Of a stretch of DNA of 48,827 bases, positions 1 to 7,939 are shown piece after piece (positions within the stretch are counted from its first letter, which is position 1; each line of letters starts with the position of its first letter). The stretch spans positions 1 to 48,827 of the forward strand of contig JAJYLV010000009.1 of assembly GCA_021787445.1 (NCBI GenBank), written 5' to 3'. The notes under the pieces were generated by a model. It was not told the origin of the DNA. It did not search any database and saw nothing but the letters and a program-made list of their open reading frames with translations. Made by a program: the position numbers and the translations under genes. This stretch comes from Chloroflexota bacterium (GTDB taxonomy: Bacteria; Chloroflexota; Limnocylindria; P2-11E).

Positions 1-231
1 CCGATGACCCTGCAGAGCGGCCGCGTCATGTACCGCGAGCTCTCCGTCATCGGGACGCTCGGCTCACGCCCCATCGACTTCCCCGTCGTCATGGACCTCG
101 TGAAGCGCGGGAAGCTGAACGCCGCGGCGCTCGTGACGCACCGCCACACGCTCGATCAGGTCAACGAGGGCTTCGACGAGCTGCGCAAGGGCGTCGGCAT
201 CCGTCACGTGGCGGTGATCGCGGCCGCTTAG
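1..231 (+). CDS. Zinc-type alcohol dehydrogenase (MDR family), C-terminal fragment
   Basis: The reading frame is open from the first base of the window and ends at TAG 229-231, so only the last 76 residues are seen. The sequence reads like the end of a medium-chain dehydrogenase: a GRVMYRELSVIGTLGSR stretch matching the strand-turn after the Rossmann domain, then a V-x-H-R-H-T-L-D-Q-V-N-E-G-F-D motif typical of the final helix in threonine/alcohol dehydrogenase-like proteins, and a short hydrophobic tail. The internal ATG at position 4 is not a real start because the family homology continues to its left. The substrate cannot be told from this piece. Its high GC matches the chromosome and not the island that begins just downstream. 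Confidence 0.8.
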   Translation, partial: PMTLQSGRVMYRELSVIGTLGSRPIDFPVVMDLVKRGKLNAAALVTHRHTLDQVNEGFDELRKGVGIRHVAVIAAA

Positions 232-408
232 CGCCTTGGCTCGGGCCTAACTGGGCGCGGCATCTCGACGATGCACGTTTCCCTATCTGCCCTGTGTCGC
301 CTATAGCGTCCTCGCGACGCCGTAAGGACGCATTCACCGACCCGTGGCGCTATTCCGTCGCGCTACCTATGCTTTGCAGTCACTCGTTGAGGGGGAAGTG
401 CTACGTGC
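232..408. other. Left border of the defence-like island; intergenic
   Basis: This 177-bp stretch separates the dehydrogenase from the island and holds no gene. A 7-bp inverted repeat (GCGTCCT 306-312 with AGGACGC 325-331, 12-nt loop) could be a weak terminator or operator. A possible -10 box, TATGCT at 368-373, has no convincing -35 partner at the right spacing. A purine-rich GAGGGGGAAG at 389-398 sits about 10 nt before the GTG at 409 and is a fair ribosome binding site. No integrase, att site or tRNA is seen. Confidence 0.4.
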
Positions 409-1794
409 GTGCACGAGGACAGTCCTCGTGAATTCGCGGCAGCGGGCGCGAGGAGAGAGGAAAAAGGCGCCGGCCTGCGCGTCGTGACCTCACCGATGAT
501 TTTTGTCCATTTGTCCGATCTGCACTTGGATCAACAGCCTCTCGGCAGCGTCTTCGACGTCGACGCAGATCTCAGAGCGATGGTTGAGAACGACATATCG
601 GAAGCACTCATGCAGATTGGGCGAGCAGACGGAGTCTTAGTAACCGGGGACATCGCCTTCTCGGGACATTCCGCCGAGTACGACAAGGCGCAGGTCTGGC
701 TCGACCGGCTTACCCAGACGATTGGCTGCGACAGCGAACGCGTCTGGACGGTGCCCGGTAATCACGATGTGGACCGTTCGGTCCTGTCCGCCTATCCGAC
801 AATTCGAGAACGCCATGATCGGGTTAGACGCTGCGATGTGGCCGGAATCCCAGCTGAGCTGAGGGTTGGATTGACCTCGGACACACCCACCGTCCTCGCT
901 CCGTTGGAGAACTATGTGGCGTTTGCGTCCGCGTATTCGTGCGAGATCACCCCTCAGCAGCCGTTCTGGCGGGTGGAGATGCCGCTAGGTTCCGGGCGCG
1001 CGTTGATTCTCTGTGGCTTGACCTCGCCCCTTATCTCTGGCGCGTCCGACGACAACAACGCCAATAGATTGGCGCTGGGCAAGTTCCAGGCGCTCATCCC
1101 CTATCGGCCGTCCGACGTCGTTGTCACGCTCTGTCACCACCCAACGGATTGGCTCCGTGACTACGAGGAGGTCGCCACCTACCTCGACGCGCGCGCTCGT
1201 CTTCAACTCTTTGGACATAAGCATGACTTGCGGATGCAGCGTGTTGACGACTCTGTCAAGGTTCACGCTGGCGCTCTACATCCCGAACGAGGCCCGGGGT
1301 GGGACCCCCACTACAACATCATTTCAATAGAGCCTTCGCAGATCGGCGCGACGATAACTATCTATCCTCGGAAGTGGTACCGCGAGACGTGCGCTTTTGG
1401 CGCCGACTACGCGCCTTCCGGGGAGCAGTGGCGACGATACGAACTTCCTCTTGCTCCCGTATCGGCGGCGCCGGCACTGCCACCAGCTCACCTCGAAGCG
1501 GCCGGGCTGCTACCGCAAGACGTAGAGGCAACGCAACCGCTCGTGGAGTCTCCTGTTCGTGTTCTCGCCAACGGGCTCGGGCGCTTGAGTTATCTCACAC
1601 TTCTTGCCCTCGGTTCGCGGCTGGGATTGACTGGCGCGGATGACCGTCGCCTCAGGTCGGTCGAGCTGCTGAATCTCTTGATTCGTAGGGCAGACGAAGC
1701 GGGGCAGCTTGGCGTGCTATGGGACGAGACCTCCTGCCACGTTGAGGGGATGGCGCTCAAGGCGAACCCATATCGGGGAGGGAAGGACCGATGA
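409..1794 (+). CDS. Calcineurin-like metallophosphoesterase with C-terminal extension; first gene of GTPase/GAP1 cassette
   Basis: 461 residues from GTG 409; GTG 484 or ATG 496 are alternative starts because the catalytic fold begins at residue 30. All metal-binding blocks of the calcineurin superfamily are present: DLHLD (37-41), GDIAFSG (80-86), GNHDVD (117-122), the HH pair (243-244) and GHKHD with His270 and His272. An intact di-metal hydrolase is therefore expected, probably cutting a phosphodiester in a nucleotide or nucleic acid. After the core (to about 330) comes a Pro/Ala-rich linker (about 345-385) and then a roughly 65-residue helical region with an ELLNLLIRRADEAGQL stretch. This resembles the small death-like effector-associated domains that tether effectors to NTPases; that reading is inference. 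The stop overlaps the next gene (ATGA, 1791-1794), so the two are translationally coupled. Context suggests it is the effector or output enzyme of the cassette. Confidence 0.85.
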   Translation: MHEDSPREFAAAGARREEKGAGLRVVTSPMIFVHLSDLHLDQQPLGSVFDVDADLRAMVENDISEALMQIGRADGVLVTGDIAFSGHSAEYDKAQVWLDRLTQTIGCDSERVWTVPGNHDVDRSVLSAYPTIRERHDRVRRCDVAGIPAELRVGLTSDTPTVLAPLENYVAFASAYSCEITPQQPFWRVEMPLGSGRALILCGLTSPLISGASDDNNANRLALGKFQALIPYRPSDVVVTLCHHPTDWLRDYEEVATYLDARARLQLFGHKHDLRMQRVDDSVKVHAGALHPERGPGWDPHYNIISIEPSQIGATITIYPRKWYRETCAFGADYAPSGEQWRRYELPLAPVSAAPALPPAHLEAAGLLPQDVEATQPLVESPVRVLANGLGRLSYLTLLALGSRLGLTGADDRRLRSVELLNLLIRRADEAGQLGVLWDETSCHVEGMALKANPYRGGKDR

Positions 1795-2876
1795 CTGACC
1801 CTCGTTTCGCAGACTGGTATCACGCAGCGGCCATCGACCCGAGGCAGGTGCCGCTGGATTTGAGATGGAGCGGGGTGGACGAAGCGGCCGCTAAGACGAA
1901 CGTCGCCGCTATTCCCGAGCTCGTCAGATCGGCGAGTCTCGAATCGTTCAATGACTCCGCGTCCAGAACGGCATTCCAGTCGAGATTCAAGACAAGCGAT
2001 CCGGCATTCTTGATGGAGAACAACGAGCAAGAACTCGCGGTGCTAGCGGCAGCAACTCTCATGCAGATGTTCTCGGCGCCGTCCCAACGTGCTGATTTCG
2101 CCGCATCTCTGCTCAGGACAGCACGTTTCAATCGCTGGCGCTCAGTCGTTCGTGATTTGCCTGCCACGGGCGAGCGTTATCTTGCGGCTCGCAGCGCTGA
2201 TCTCCGCAAGGTTACTGCGCCTCAACCGCCCGACGTTGACGGCGCGGGTTGGGCAGCGTCCGTGGCAGCAGCAAAGACCGAAGCAGCTGGTCAGACGGCA
2301 CTTGTGACGCTTTTGACCCGCCTCGAGGGCTATGTTCCCGCTGACGCCGAGTCCGCCAACAAGGCGCTGCAGGCGATGGCGATGGACGTGGGTCGGTTTG
2401 CTGGACGCATCGGCGAAGAGGTCAACATTCTCTGGTGGCTCTTCGGCGAGCGCAGCACGCTAGGCGGACGTCTCTGGCATGAGATGCCGCCGGCCTCTGT
2501 GCCGTTAACCGCTGCCGTCGAGCTGGACGGCCTAGTGACCGTCGTGCCCGGTCCCGTCGCGAGTTCGCAGTTCCTGGCGCGCGTGCTTGATTCGGCTGGA
2601 ATCGATTTGCGCGAGGAGGTCCCAATCGCCGACCTTCTGTCCGGTGGAGTTGATTTCGTCGCGGCGGAGGTCAAGGGTGATGACGGGTTGGGTTCACTAA
2701 CACCCCTGATATCCGGCATACGTTCGCGTCGGGAAGGGGATGAAGCTTGGGTCGGGTCTGCTGAGAGGGCGAGTGGGATTAGCCTCAGGCAGCCAAGAGC
2801 ACGTCTGGAGATTGCATCGCAGTTCATGAATGAACTCTGGAGTCTGCGACTCAGGCGGGTGCTCGCAAAGGAGTGA
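1791..2876 (+). CDS. GASH-like helical protein of GTPase-associated system
   Basis: 361 residues, almost entirely predicted helical, with no catalytic motif. The middle part carries EEVNILWWLFGERST (about residues 208-222), followed by a stretch reading VPLTAAVELDGLVTVVPGP. This pattern resembles, from memory, the GTPase-associated system helical domain (GASH), a scaffold found with double GTPases and GAP1 proteins; the match has not been checked by a profile search. The N-terminal 60 residues, with a Trp-Tyr pair and a TNVAAIPELVRSASL segment, could be a separate adaptor piece. It starts at ATG 1791 inside the preceding stop and ends in GTGA shared with the next gene (2873-2876). Likely role (inference): bridge between the phosphoesterase and the GTPases. 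Its base composition is lower in GC than the flanking chromosome, like the other four genes. Confidence 0.65.
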   Translation: MTDPRFADWYHAAAIDPRQVPLDLRWSGVDEAAAKTNVAAIPELVRSASLESFNDSASRTAFQSRFKTSDPAFLMENNEQELAVLAAATLMQMFSAPSQRADFAASLLRTARFNRWRSVVRDLPATGERYLAARSADLRKVTAPQPPDVDGAGWAASVAAAKTEAAGQTALVTLLTRLEGYVPADAESANKALQAMAMDVGRFAGRIGEEVNILWWLFGERSTLGGRLWHEMPPASVPLTAAVELDGLVTVVPGPVASSQFLARVLDSAGIDLREEVPIADLLSGGVDFVAAEVKGDDGLGSLTPLISGIRSRREGDEAWVGSAERASGISLRQPRARLEIASQFMNELWSLRLRRVLAKE

Positions 2877-3763
2877 CCGACGAAGCCGTCGCAACGCTGT
2901 CGAGTCCGGCCGGGTATCACGCTGCAGCTGGAGAAGCCCTTTCTGTTGCCGATTCATTCTCGATAACGCGCCGAGCCCCGACAATTGTTGTTGCGCCGCT
3001 CGGACCTCAAGGTTGCGGCAAGACGACGCTCATCACGACGATGTACGACCAATTCCAACTCGGGCCATTCGCCGGTCATCTATTCGCTGGTTCCGAATCA
3101 CTCATCGGGCTTGAGAATAGGAGCTTCCTGTCCCGCACTGTCTCAGGCGAGACGAACGCTCGCACCGAGCGGACGGAGGTCGGCGCGGGCGAGCAATACC
3201 TTCATCTTCGGCTGCAGGAAGAGCGACAGCACGAGCGGCCTCGCGATGTTCTGATCGCGGACATGTCGGGAGAGATATTTGAGAAGCTCAGAGATCAACC
3301 GGCTTTGGCTGCTCAATTCCCAGTCATACAGGCAGCCCACGCTCTGGCGGTGTTCGTTGACGGGGAACTACTGGCGTCGGCCAAACGGCATCACTCTGTT
3401 CTGTACGACGCACGGATGCTGCTCGCCGCCATAGTCCAGGAAGCTCCACCGAACCCGCATCGCATCTTCCAGATTGTCATCACGAAGTGGGACGTGCTCG
3501 CGAAGGTAGGTCGCGCGGAAAGCGAAGTCCGCAACGAAGTACTTCAAGTCGCGGACGGGCTGCTTCCTCGCCCTGCCAGCCAACCTGACCTCTTCGTGAC
3601 AGCTGCGCGGCCCGGCGGGAGTGCAGCGCCTTGGGCCTACGGATGCGCAGCATTGCTGTCTTCGTGGATGAAGTTGGACTCCGAGCAGGCTGCGATGGAT
3701 GAGCAATGGCAAGCGACTGCCGACAGATTCTTCGATCGATTCAAGGCGCACACGCGAACATGA
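2873..3763 (+). CDS. P-loop GTPase, double-GTPase type (DO-GTPase2-like)
   Basis: 296 residues from GTG 2873, which overlaps the previous stop. GTPase motifs are clear: P-loop GPQGCGKT (44-51); a beta-strand ending in ADMSGE (129-134), where a D-x-S-G-E box replaces the usual DxxG; TKWD (204-207) as the G4 guanine-recognition motif; and VTAARP (242-247) as a G5-like motif. A GPFAGHLFAGSESLIGLENRSF segment follows the P-loop, and a RTE...YLHLRLQ segment precedes the G3 strand, both as I recall them for the DO-GTPase2 family. There is no membrane segment. The family is placed by computational work in NTPase-driven conflict systems, where a GTPase pair is thought to sense or license the effector. 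It ends at 3763 inside the start of the second GTPase (ATGA 3760-3763). Confidence 0.8.
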   Translation: MTDEAVATLSSPAGYHAAAGEALSVADSFSITRRAPTIVVAPLGPQGCGKTTLITTMYDQFQLGPFAGHLFAGSESLIGLENRSFLSRTVSGETNARTERTEVGAGEQYLHLRLQEERQHERPRDVLIADMSGEIFEKLRDQPALAAQFPVIQAAHALAVFVDGELLASAKRHHSVLYDARMLLAAIVQEAPPNPHRIFQIVITKWDVLAKVGRAESEVRNEVLQVADGLLPRPASQPDLFVTAARPGGSAAPWAYGCAALLSSWMKLDSEQAAMDEQWQATADRFFDRFKAHTRT

Positions 3764-4596
3764 ACGAGCATCGGCTTGTAATGACTGGAATGCCAGCTGC
3801 CGGCAAGACCACGTTTCTTGCTGCGCTCTGGTCCTTAGGGATTAGTCCACATGCGAATGTTTCCTATCGCACTGAGTACATCGAAGGCGACGTCGGGTAC
3901 TTGAATAAGATTGGCCTTGCGTGGGCTGAATGCACGGAACTGGGTCATACGGAGTTCTCGCGAGTGGAATCCTGCGTTCTGAGACTCCGTGACGCTCGGC
4001 TAGGAACTTCGGAGCGGCTTGCCATTCCCGACCTCTCCGGTGAGGTCTTCGTGCATCTTCTGAAGGAACGCGCGTGGGACAGCCGCGTCGCCGGACCGCT
4101 GCTGGAGACGGAGGGGCTCTTGCTGTTCGTAAACTGCGAGAAGGTGCAGGAGCCCGCGTGGATATTCGAATCCGAGGCTCCCGCCGATACGCCGACTACT
4201 CCATGGTCGCCAGAACTGATTCCGACGCAGACACAGTTGGTGGACTTGCTGCAATGCATCTGTGACCTGCGTTCACATAGGGAGACGCGTCTTGCCATCA
4301 TGGTCTCCGCGTGGGACCGTGCTGCGTCCATCTATGCAGATCCTAGTCTTTGGATGAGTGATCACCTGCCGTTGCTTACGCAGTACCTGGTCGCCAATTC
4401 GCTCGTCTGGCCCAACAAGGCCTTCGGGATAAGCGCGCAGGGCGGGCCATTGCCTCAGGACGAAGCGAGGCTGCTCGCGATGAGCCCTGACGAGCGCCCT
4501 TTCATCGTTGAAGGTGCAGCGTCAACCTCGTCGGCGGACGTGGCGCTATCGCCGCACGATCTAGGCGCGCCCGTTCGCTGGCTCGTCGCGCGGTAG
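3760..4596 (+). CDS. Second P-loop GTPase of the pair (DO-GTPase1-like)
   Basis: 278 residues from ATG 3760, chosen because it overlaps the upstream stop as ATGA; an in-frame ATG at 3706 would bury 54 bp in the previous gene and lacks support. Motifs are P-loop GMPAAGKTT (10-18) followed by FLAALWSLG, a strand ending IPDLSGE (89-95) with the same D-x-S-G-E box as its neighbour, SAWD (183-186) at the G4 position in place of N/TKxD, and ISAQGG near residue 228 as a G5-like element. The protein is related to, but clearly diverged from, the preceding GTPase and not a recent duplicate. The N-terminus has the G-x-P-x-x-G-K-T-T-F-L-A-A-L-W pattern of DO-GTPase1 as I recall it. Five bases separate its stop from the GAP1-like gene. 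Confidence 0.75.
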   Translation: MNEHRLVMTGMPAAGKTTFLAALWSLGISPHANVSYRTEYIEGDVGYLNKIGLAWAECTELGHTEFSRVESCVLRLRDARLGTSERLAIPDLSGEVFVHLLKERAWDSRVAGPLLETEGLLLFVNCEKVQEPAWIFESEAPADTPTTPWSPELIPTQTQLVDLLQCICDLRSHRETRLAIMVSAWDRAASIYADPSLWMSDHLPLLTQYLVANSLVWPNKAFGISAQGGPLPQDEARLLAMSPDERPFIVEGAASTSSADVALSPHDLGAPVRWLVAR

Positions 4597-4601
4597 TCAC
4601 C

Positions 4602-6515
4602 GTGCCCATTGAACAAGCCATCTACGGCTACCGCGACGGACACCGCCTACTCGCTGCTTCCTTCGATATCCCGAAGACTTACGAGTTGAAGCTGTTAAGC
4701 CTGACGGACCCCATACTCGACAAGGCGAGCCCTATTCATCTCAGCGGAGTGGCGCTAGAAAGGCACTTCTTCGCCATTTCGAGGACGTGGCCGGCACCAG
4801 AAGAGGCGCGGCCTGGCGCCGTGTGGTCTCACGTCCTCTTTCTTCCGCCCGAAATGATTGAGAGTGCTTACCTGCCGAGCACGATTCTGTCGCTACTCGC
4901 CAGACCTCACGGACAACCATCCTCCGCCCGTCTCCCGACTCTCGCCCATGTTCGTCTCGATGAAGGTGAACCGCCGATTCCTCTTCCTGAACGACGGTTG
5001 CGAAAGGTCCTTGCACAGCTCTACGGAACCGAAGAGACAGTTGATGTCTCAGGGTCACTCGGTGAGCAGTGGGATTACGCACTCTGGCGAATCTGGGCTC
5101 AACTCTGGCCGGCGATGCGTTGGAACTTCGCATTCGTCGTCGGCTCGCGTCAGCCATCATCGATGACTCGATTCGATCTTCAGGTCGACTTTCGACTTCG
5201 CTCAACGACAGACGCAAGCGCGACCTCCGACCGCGAAGAATCGTTATGGGTGCAGTGGCTAGCCAATGACCTCCGGTCGGGAGACAAGCGCCTCAGTCGA
5301 CTGCTGTGGAGATATGGGCCGAGCCTCCCCCCCGTCCGTCGCAGTGTGATGGAGTTGGTTACTGCCGTTTGTGCCGTCGAGCCAAGACCAGCCACCACTG
5401 AGAGCGCGTATCACGCGTTAGTCGTAGGCCTCGCAACCCTATTGCAGAGCCGTGAGACGACCTCAGTCGTGCGCGGATTCTTAGGTGGCGATGCCATTCG
5501 TGATCCAGATCTAGTTGACTTGAGTGATGATCGAGTCTTGCCAGTGCTGCTGCACTCAGCACCGTTGGTGCCGGTTGATGACATCGACTTCATAGGTCGC
5601 ATGGCGCGGTGGTGGGCGCAATCGCCCGATAAGGCTTTCAAGACGCTTGAAATGGCGATCCGCGATAGTTGGCCGTGGGCTGCTGACTTCGCCCACGCCT
5701 CTGCTCGAATCGCCGCGGACCCAATACTCACGCGCCTGCCGTCGTCCAGCATCGGCGTGGCGACGTGGTCGGAGGCAATGCCTCAGTTGGCAAGTCGCGT
5801 CGAATTGTGGACGCAGTTCGCTGACCGCGAATTGGAGATTGCCGAGTCCGTAATCGATGCGAACGAGACCGTCGTGAGTCGCGAGGAAGTCATATCGGCG
5901 GTCGTCCGATCGAACGCGGACCTAGCTGTACACGCTTTCGTCGCTAGTTGGGGTGTGGACGCTATCGAAGCAGCATTGCGGAGTGCTAAGAACGGTAGCC
6001 TCTCGCAGGGTTGGCTTGACGAGATTCGAGGTCACAGCAGCGAGTTGGCCGCAGCGGCCGACCGCATTGCGCATAAACCGGTCGAATTGGGGAATCTGAT
6101 TGGATCTGGCGCGATAAACATCGAAACGTGGGCGCGCCTCCTAGACCCGAAGGAAATGTCGGCGATGCTTGCACGAGGCGATGGATGCTCCGACTACTCG
6201 CGACGACTTCGTGTGACGTGCGGGTTCCTCAACGCGCTTAGGCACGAGGACGCGTCTACCTTGCCGCTATTGATTGACTGTTTCGTGCCGCTGCATGAGG
6301 AACTAGCTGATCGGGTGTACCCAGAACATCTCTGGTGGATTCTTGAGAGATATCTCGTAAGGCCCAAGCTCTTGCGGGATTGGGACAGGTGCGACCGCCT
6401 TCGCCGAACCGTCGCACTCGTCTTCAAAGAGCGGAATGGCGACGCCGCCCTCTTGCGGCGAGCCGCAGCGCGAATCAGGAATGGCAGCAGTCTGGAGCAT
6501 CTCGCCCAGACTTAG
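4602..6515 (+). CDS. GAP1-like protein (GTPase-associated protein 1)
   Basis: 637 residues from GTG 4602. The N-terminus shows QAIYGYRDGHRLLAAS (5-20), then a SLTDP box and a GAVWSHVLFL strand (about 72-81). This is the hallmark N-terminal module of GAP1 proteins that accompany double GTPases. The middle (about 170-330) and C-terminal (about 340-637) parts are mostly helical, with Trp-rich segments (WARLL, WWILERYL), and have no enzymatic motif I can recognise. Known context of the family (computational, not biochemical) is as an obligate partner of DO-GTPases in conflict systems; a role in modulating GTP hydrolysis or in sensing is inference, and the name does not mean a proven GTPase-activating protein. 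It closes the cassette; the next gene is chromosomal in composition and 71 bp away. Confidence 0.75.
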   Translation: MPIEQAIYGYRDGHRLLAASFDIPKTYELKLLSLTDPILDKASPIHLSGVALERHFFAISRTWPAPEEARPGAVWSHVLFLPPEMIESAYLPSTILSLLARPHGQPSSARLPTLAHVRLDEGEPPIPLPERRLRKVLAQLYGTEETVDVSGSLGEQWDYALWRIWAQLWPAMRWNFAFVVGSRQPSSMTRFDLQVDFRLRSTTDASATSDREESLWVQWLANDLRSGDKRLSRLLWRYGPSLPPVRRSVMELVTAVCAVEPRPATTESAYHALVVGLATLLQSRETTSVVRGFLGGDAIRDPDLVDLSDDRVLPVLLHSAPLVPVDDIDFIGRMARWWAQSPDKAFKTLEMAIRDSWPWAADFAHASARIAADPILTRLPSSSIGVATWSEAMPQLASRVELWTQFADRELEIAESVIDANETVVSREEVISAVVRSNADLAVHAFVASWGVDAIEAALRSAKNGSLSQGWLDEIRGHSSELAAAADRIAHKPVELGNLIGSGAINIETWARLLDPKEMSAMLARGDGCSDYSRRLRVTCGFLNALRHEDASTLPLLIDCFVPLHEELADRVYPEHLWWILERYLVRPKLLRDWDRCDRLRRTVALVFKERNGDAALLRRAAARIRNGSSLEHLAQT

Positions 6516-6586
6516 CCGCTGAGATGCGCGACAAGGCGTAAGGAATCAAGACAAGTAGGCCGCCCGATGCGCTACGTTGCGTCGGG

Positions 6587-7699
6587 ATGGCCCCTTTCGA
6601 TTGGCTGCGAACCGACCAGGTCGGTAGCCTTCTCCGTCCCGCGCGGCTGAAGGACGCGATCGGCGGGTACCAGCGCGGCGAGGTCGACGAGGCCGCGCTC
6701 GCGGCGGTCGGGGACGACGCGATCCGCGAGGCCGTCGCGGCTCAGGAGCGCGTCGGGATGCCCGTCGTCACCGACGGCGAGATGCGGCGCTTCAACTTCC
6801 AGGACTCCATGGCGCGGGCGATCTTCGGGTTCGACGCATGGCTCGACCGCTGGAAGCTGAAGCCGGCGGATCGCGGGGCGAAGACCCCGGGGCACGCTCC
6901 GCTCATCACGCGGCATCGCGCGAGCGAGCGCATCTCGCTGCGGCGCAACCTGCCGCTCGAGGAGTGGCGCTTCACATCGGCGCTGACGGCGCGACCGGTG
7001 AAGGTGACGCTCATCGGTCCCGACCGGATCTCGCAGGTGTTCGATGCGGCGGCATCGAGCGACGTGTATCCGACCGTCGACGCGTTCGTCGACGACGTCG
7101 TCGCCGTCGAGCGGCGGATCGTGAGCGAGCTCGCCGCGGCGGGCTGCCCGTACGTGCAGATCGACGCGCCCTCGTACACGGCGTACGTCGATGAGGGGTC
7201 GCTGGCGGACATGCGCGCGCGCGGGATCGATCCGGAGCGCGCGCTGGCACGGTCGATCGCGGCCGACAACGCCGTGATCGCGGGCATCGAGGGCGTCACC
7301 TTCGGGATCCACGTCTGCCGCGGCAACGAGCGGAGCATGTGGCACCGCGAGGGGCCGTACGACGCGATCGCCGAGCGGCTCTTCGCCGGGCTCGCGCACC
7401 GGCGGCTCCTGCTCGAGTACGACACCGAGCGCGCGGGGACGTTCGCGCCGCTGCGCTTCGTCCCGAAGGACAAGATCGTCGTTCTCGGCCTGGTGACGAC
7501 GAAGTCACCCGAGCTCGAGGGCGTCGACAGCCTCCTGGGGCGGATCGACGAAGCGTCCCGCTACGTCCCCGTCGAGCGCCTCGCGCTCTCACCGCAGTGC
7601 GGGTTCGCCTCCGACGTCACGGGCAACCTCCTCGACGAGGACGCGCAGTGGCGCAAGCTCGAGCGCGTGGTCGAGGTCGCGCGGCGGGTGTGGGGCTAG
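6587..7699 (+). CDS. MetE C-terminal-like (cobalamin-independent methionine synthase II) methyltransferase
   Basis: 370 residues from ATG 6587. The protein has the UROD/MetE-like barrel start LRTDQVGSLLRP, a TLIGPDRISQ strand, a YVQIDAPSYTAYV strand, an IHVCRGN strand with putative zinc ligands His242 and Cys244, and SPQCGFAS carrying Cys338 as a further ligand. These agree with the C-terminal catalytic domain of MetE. The usual N-terminal half of MetE is missing, as in the archaeal-type short enzymes and in many uncharacterised epoxyalkane:CoM transferase or demethylase relatives. The methyl donor and acceptor are therefore uncertain. High GC and codon use place it in the core chromosome, outside the island. 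It probably stands alone, with 240 bp before the next gene. Confidence 0.85.
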   Translation: MAPFDWLRTDQVGSLLRPARLKDAIGGYQRGEVDEAALAAVGDDAIREAVAAQERVGMPVVTDGEMRRFNFQDSMARAIFGFDAWLDRWKLKPADRGAKTPGHAPLITRHRASERISLRRNLPLEEWRFTSALTARPVKVTLIGPDRISQVFDAAASSDVYPTVDAFVDDVVAVERRIVSELAAAGCPYVQIDAPSYTAYVDEGSLADMRARGIDPERALARSIAADNAVIAGIEGVTFGIHVCRGNERSMWHREGPYDAIAERLFAGLAHRRLLLEYDTERAGTFAPLRFVPKDKIVVLGLVTTKSPELEGVDSLLGRIDEASRYVPVERLALSPQCGFASDVTGNLLDEDAQWRKLERVVEVARRVWG

Positions 7700-7720
7700 G
7701 CGAATGAGGTCGCTAAGAGG

Positions 7721-7738
7721 CCGGGCCGGGCCGGGCCG
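7721..7738. repeat. Short CCGGG tandem repeat
   Basis: Three perfect CCGGG units plus CCG lie 21 bp past the stop of the MetE-like gene. The run can fold on itself (GGCC/GGCC) and may act as a weak terminator, but there is no T-tract. The rest of the 240-bp gap before the reductase operon (7700-7939) shows no gene and no clear promoter. Confidence 0.45.
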
Positions 7739-7939
7739 TAGCGGGCGGGTCGTGCATTTCAGCCTGTTCGACGCGCGGGTCGGCCCTTCCTGGCAGCCAT
7801 CCAGCGCGGTCAGTCCCGCCTTCCGGCGCCGCTCGCGGGATCGTACCCTCATTCGTCCCCTCGATCGATCCCGACCGATGTCGCGTACCTCCCCCGTTCG
7901 GCCCTATGGGGTGATCCACGGCTCCACTCAAATGGCGAC

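Noticed and set aside
321-6544. 8-bp direct repeat CGTAAGGA at 321-328 and 6537-6544 flanking the island
   Set aside because: An 8-bp match between two gaps of this size is not significant, and there is no recombinase or terminal inverted repeat.
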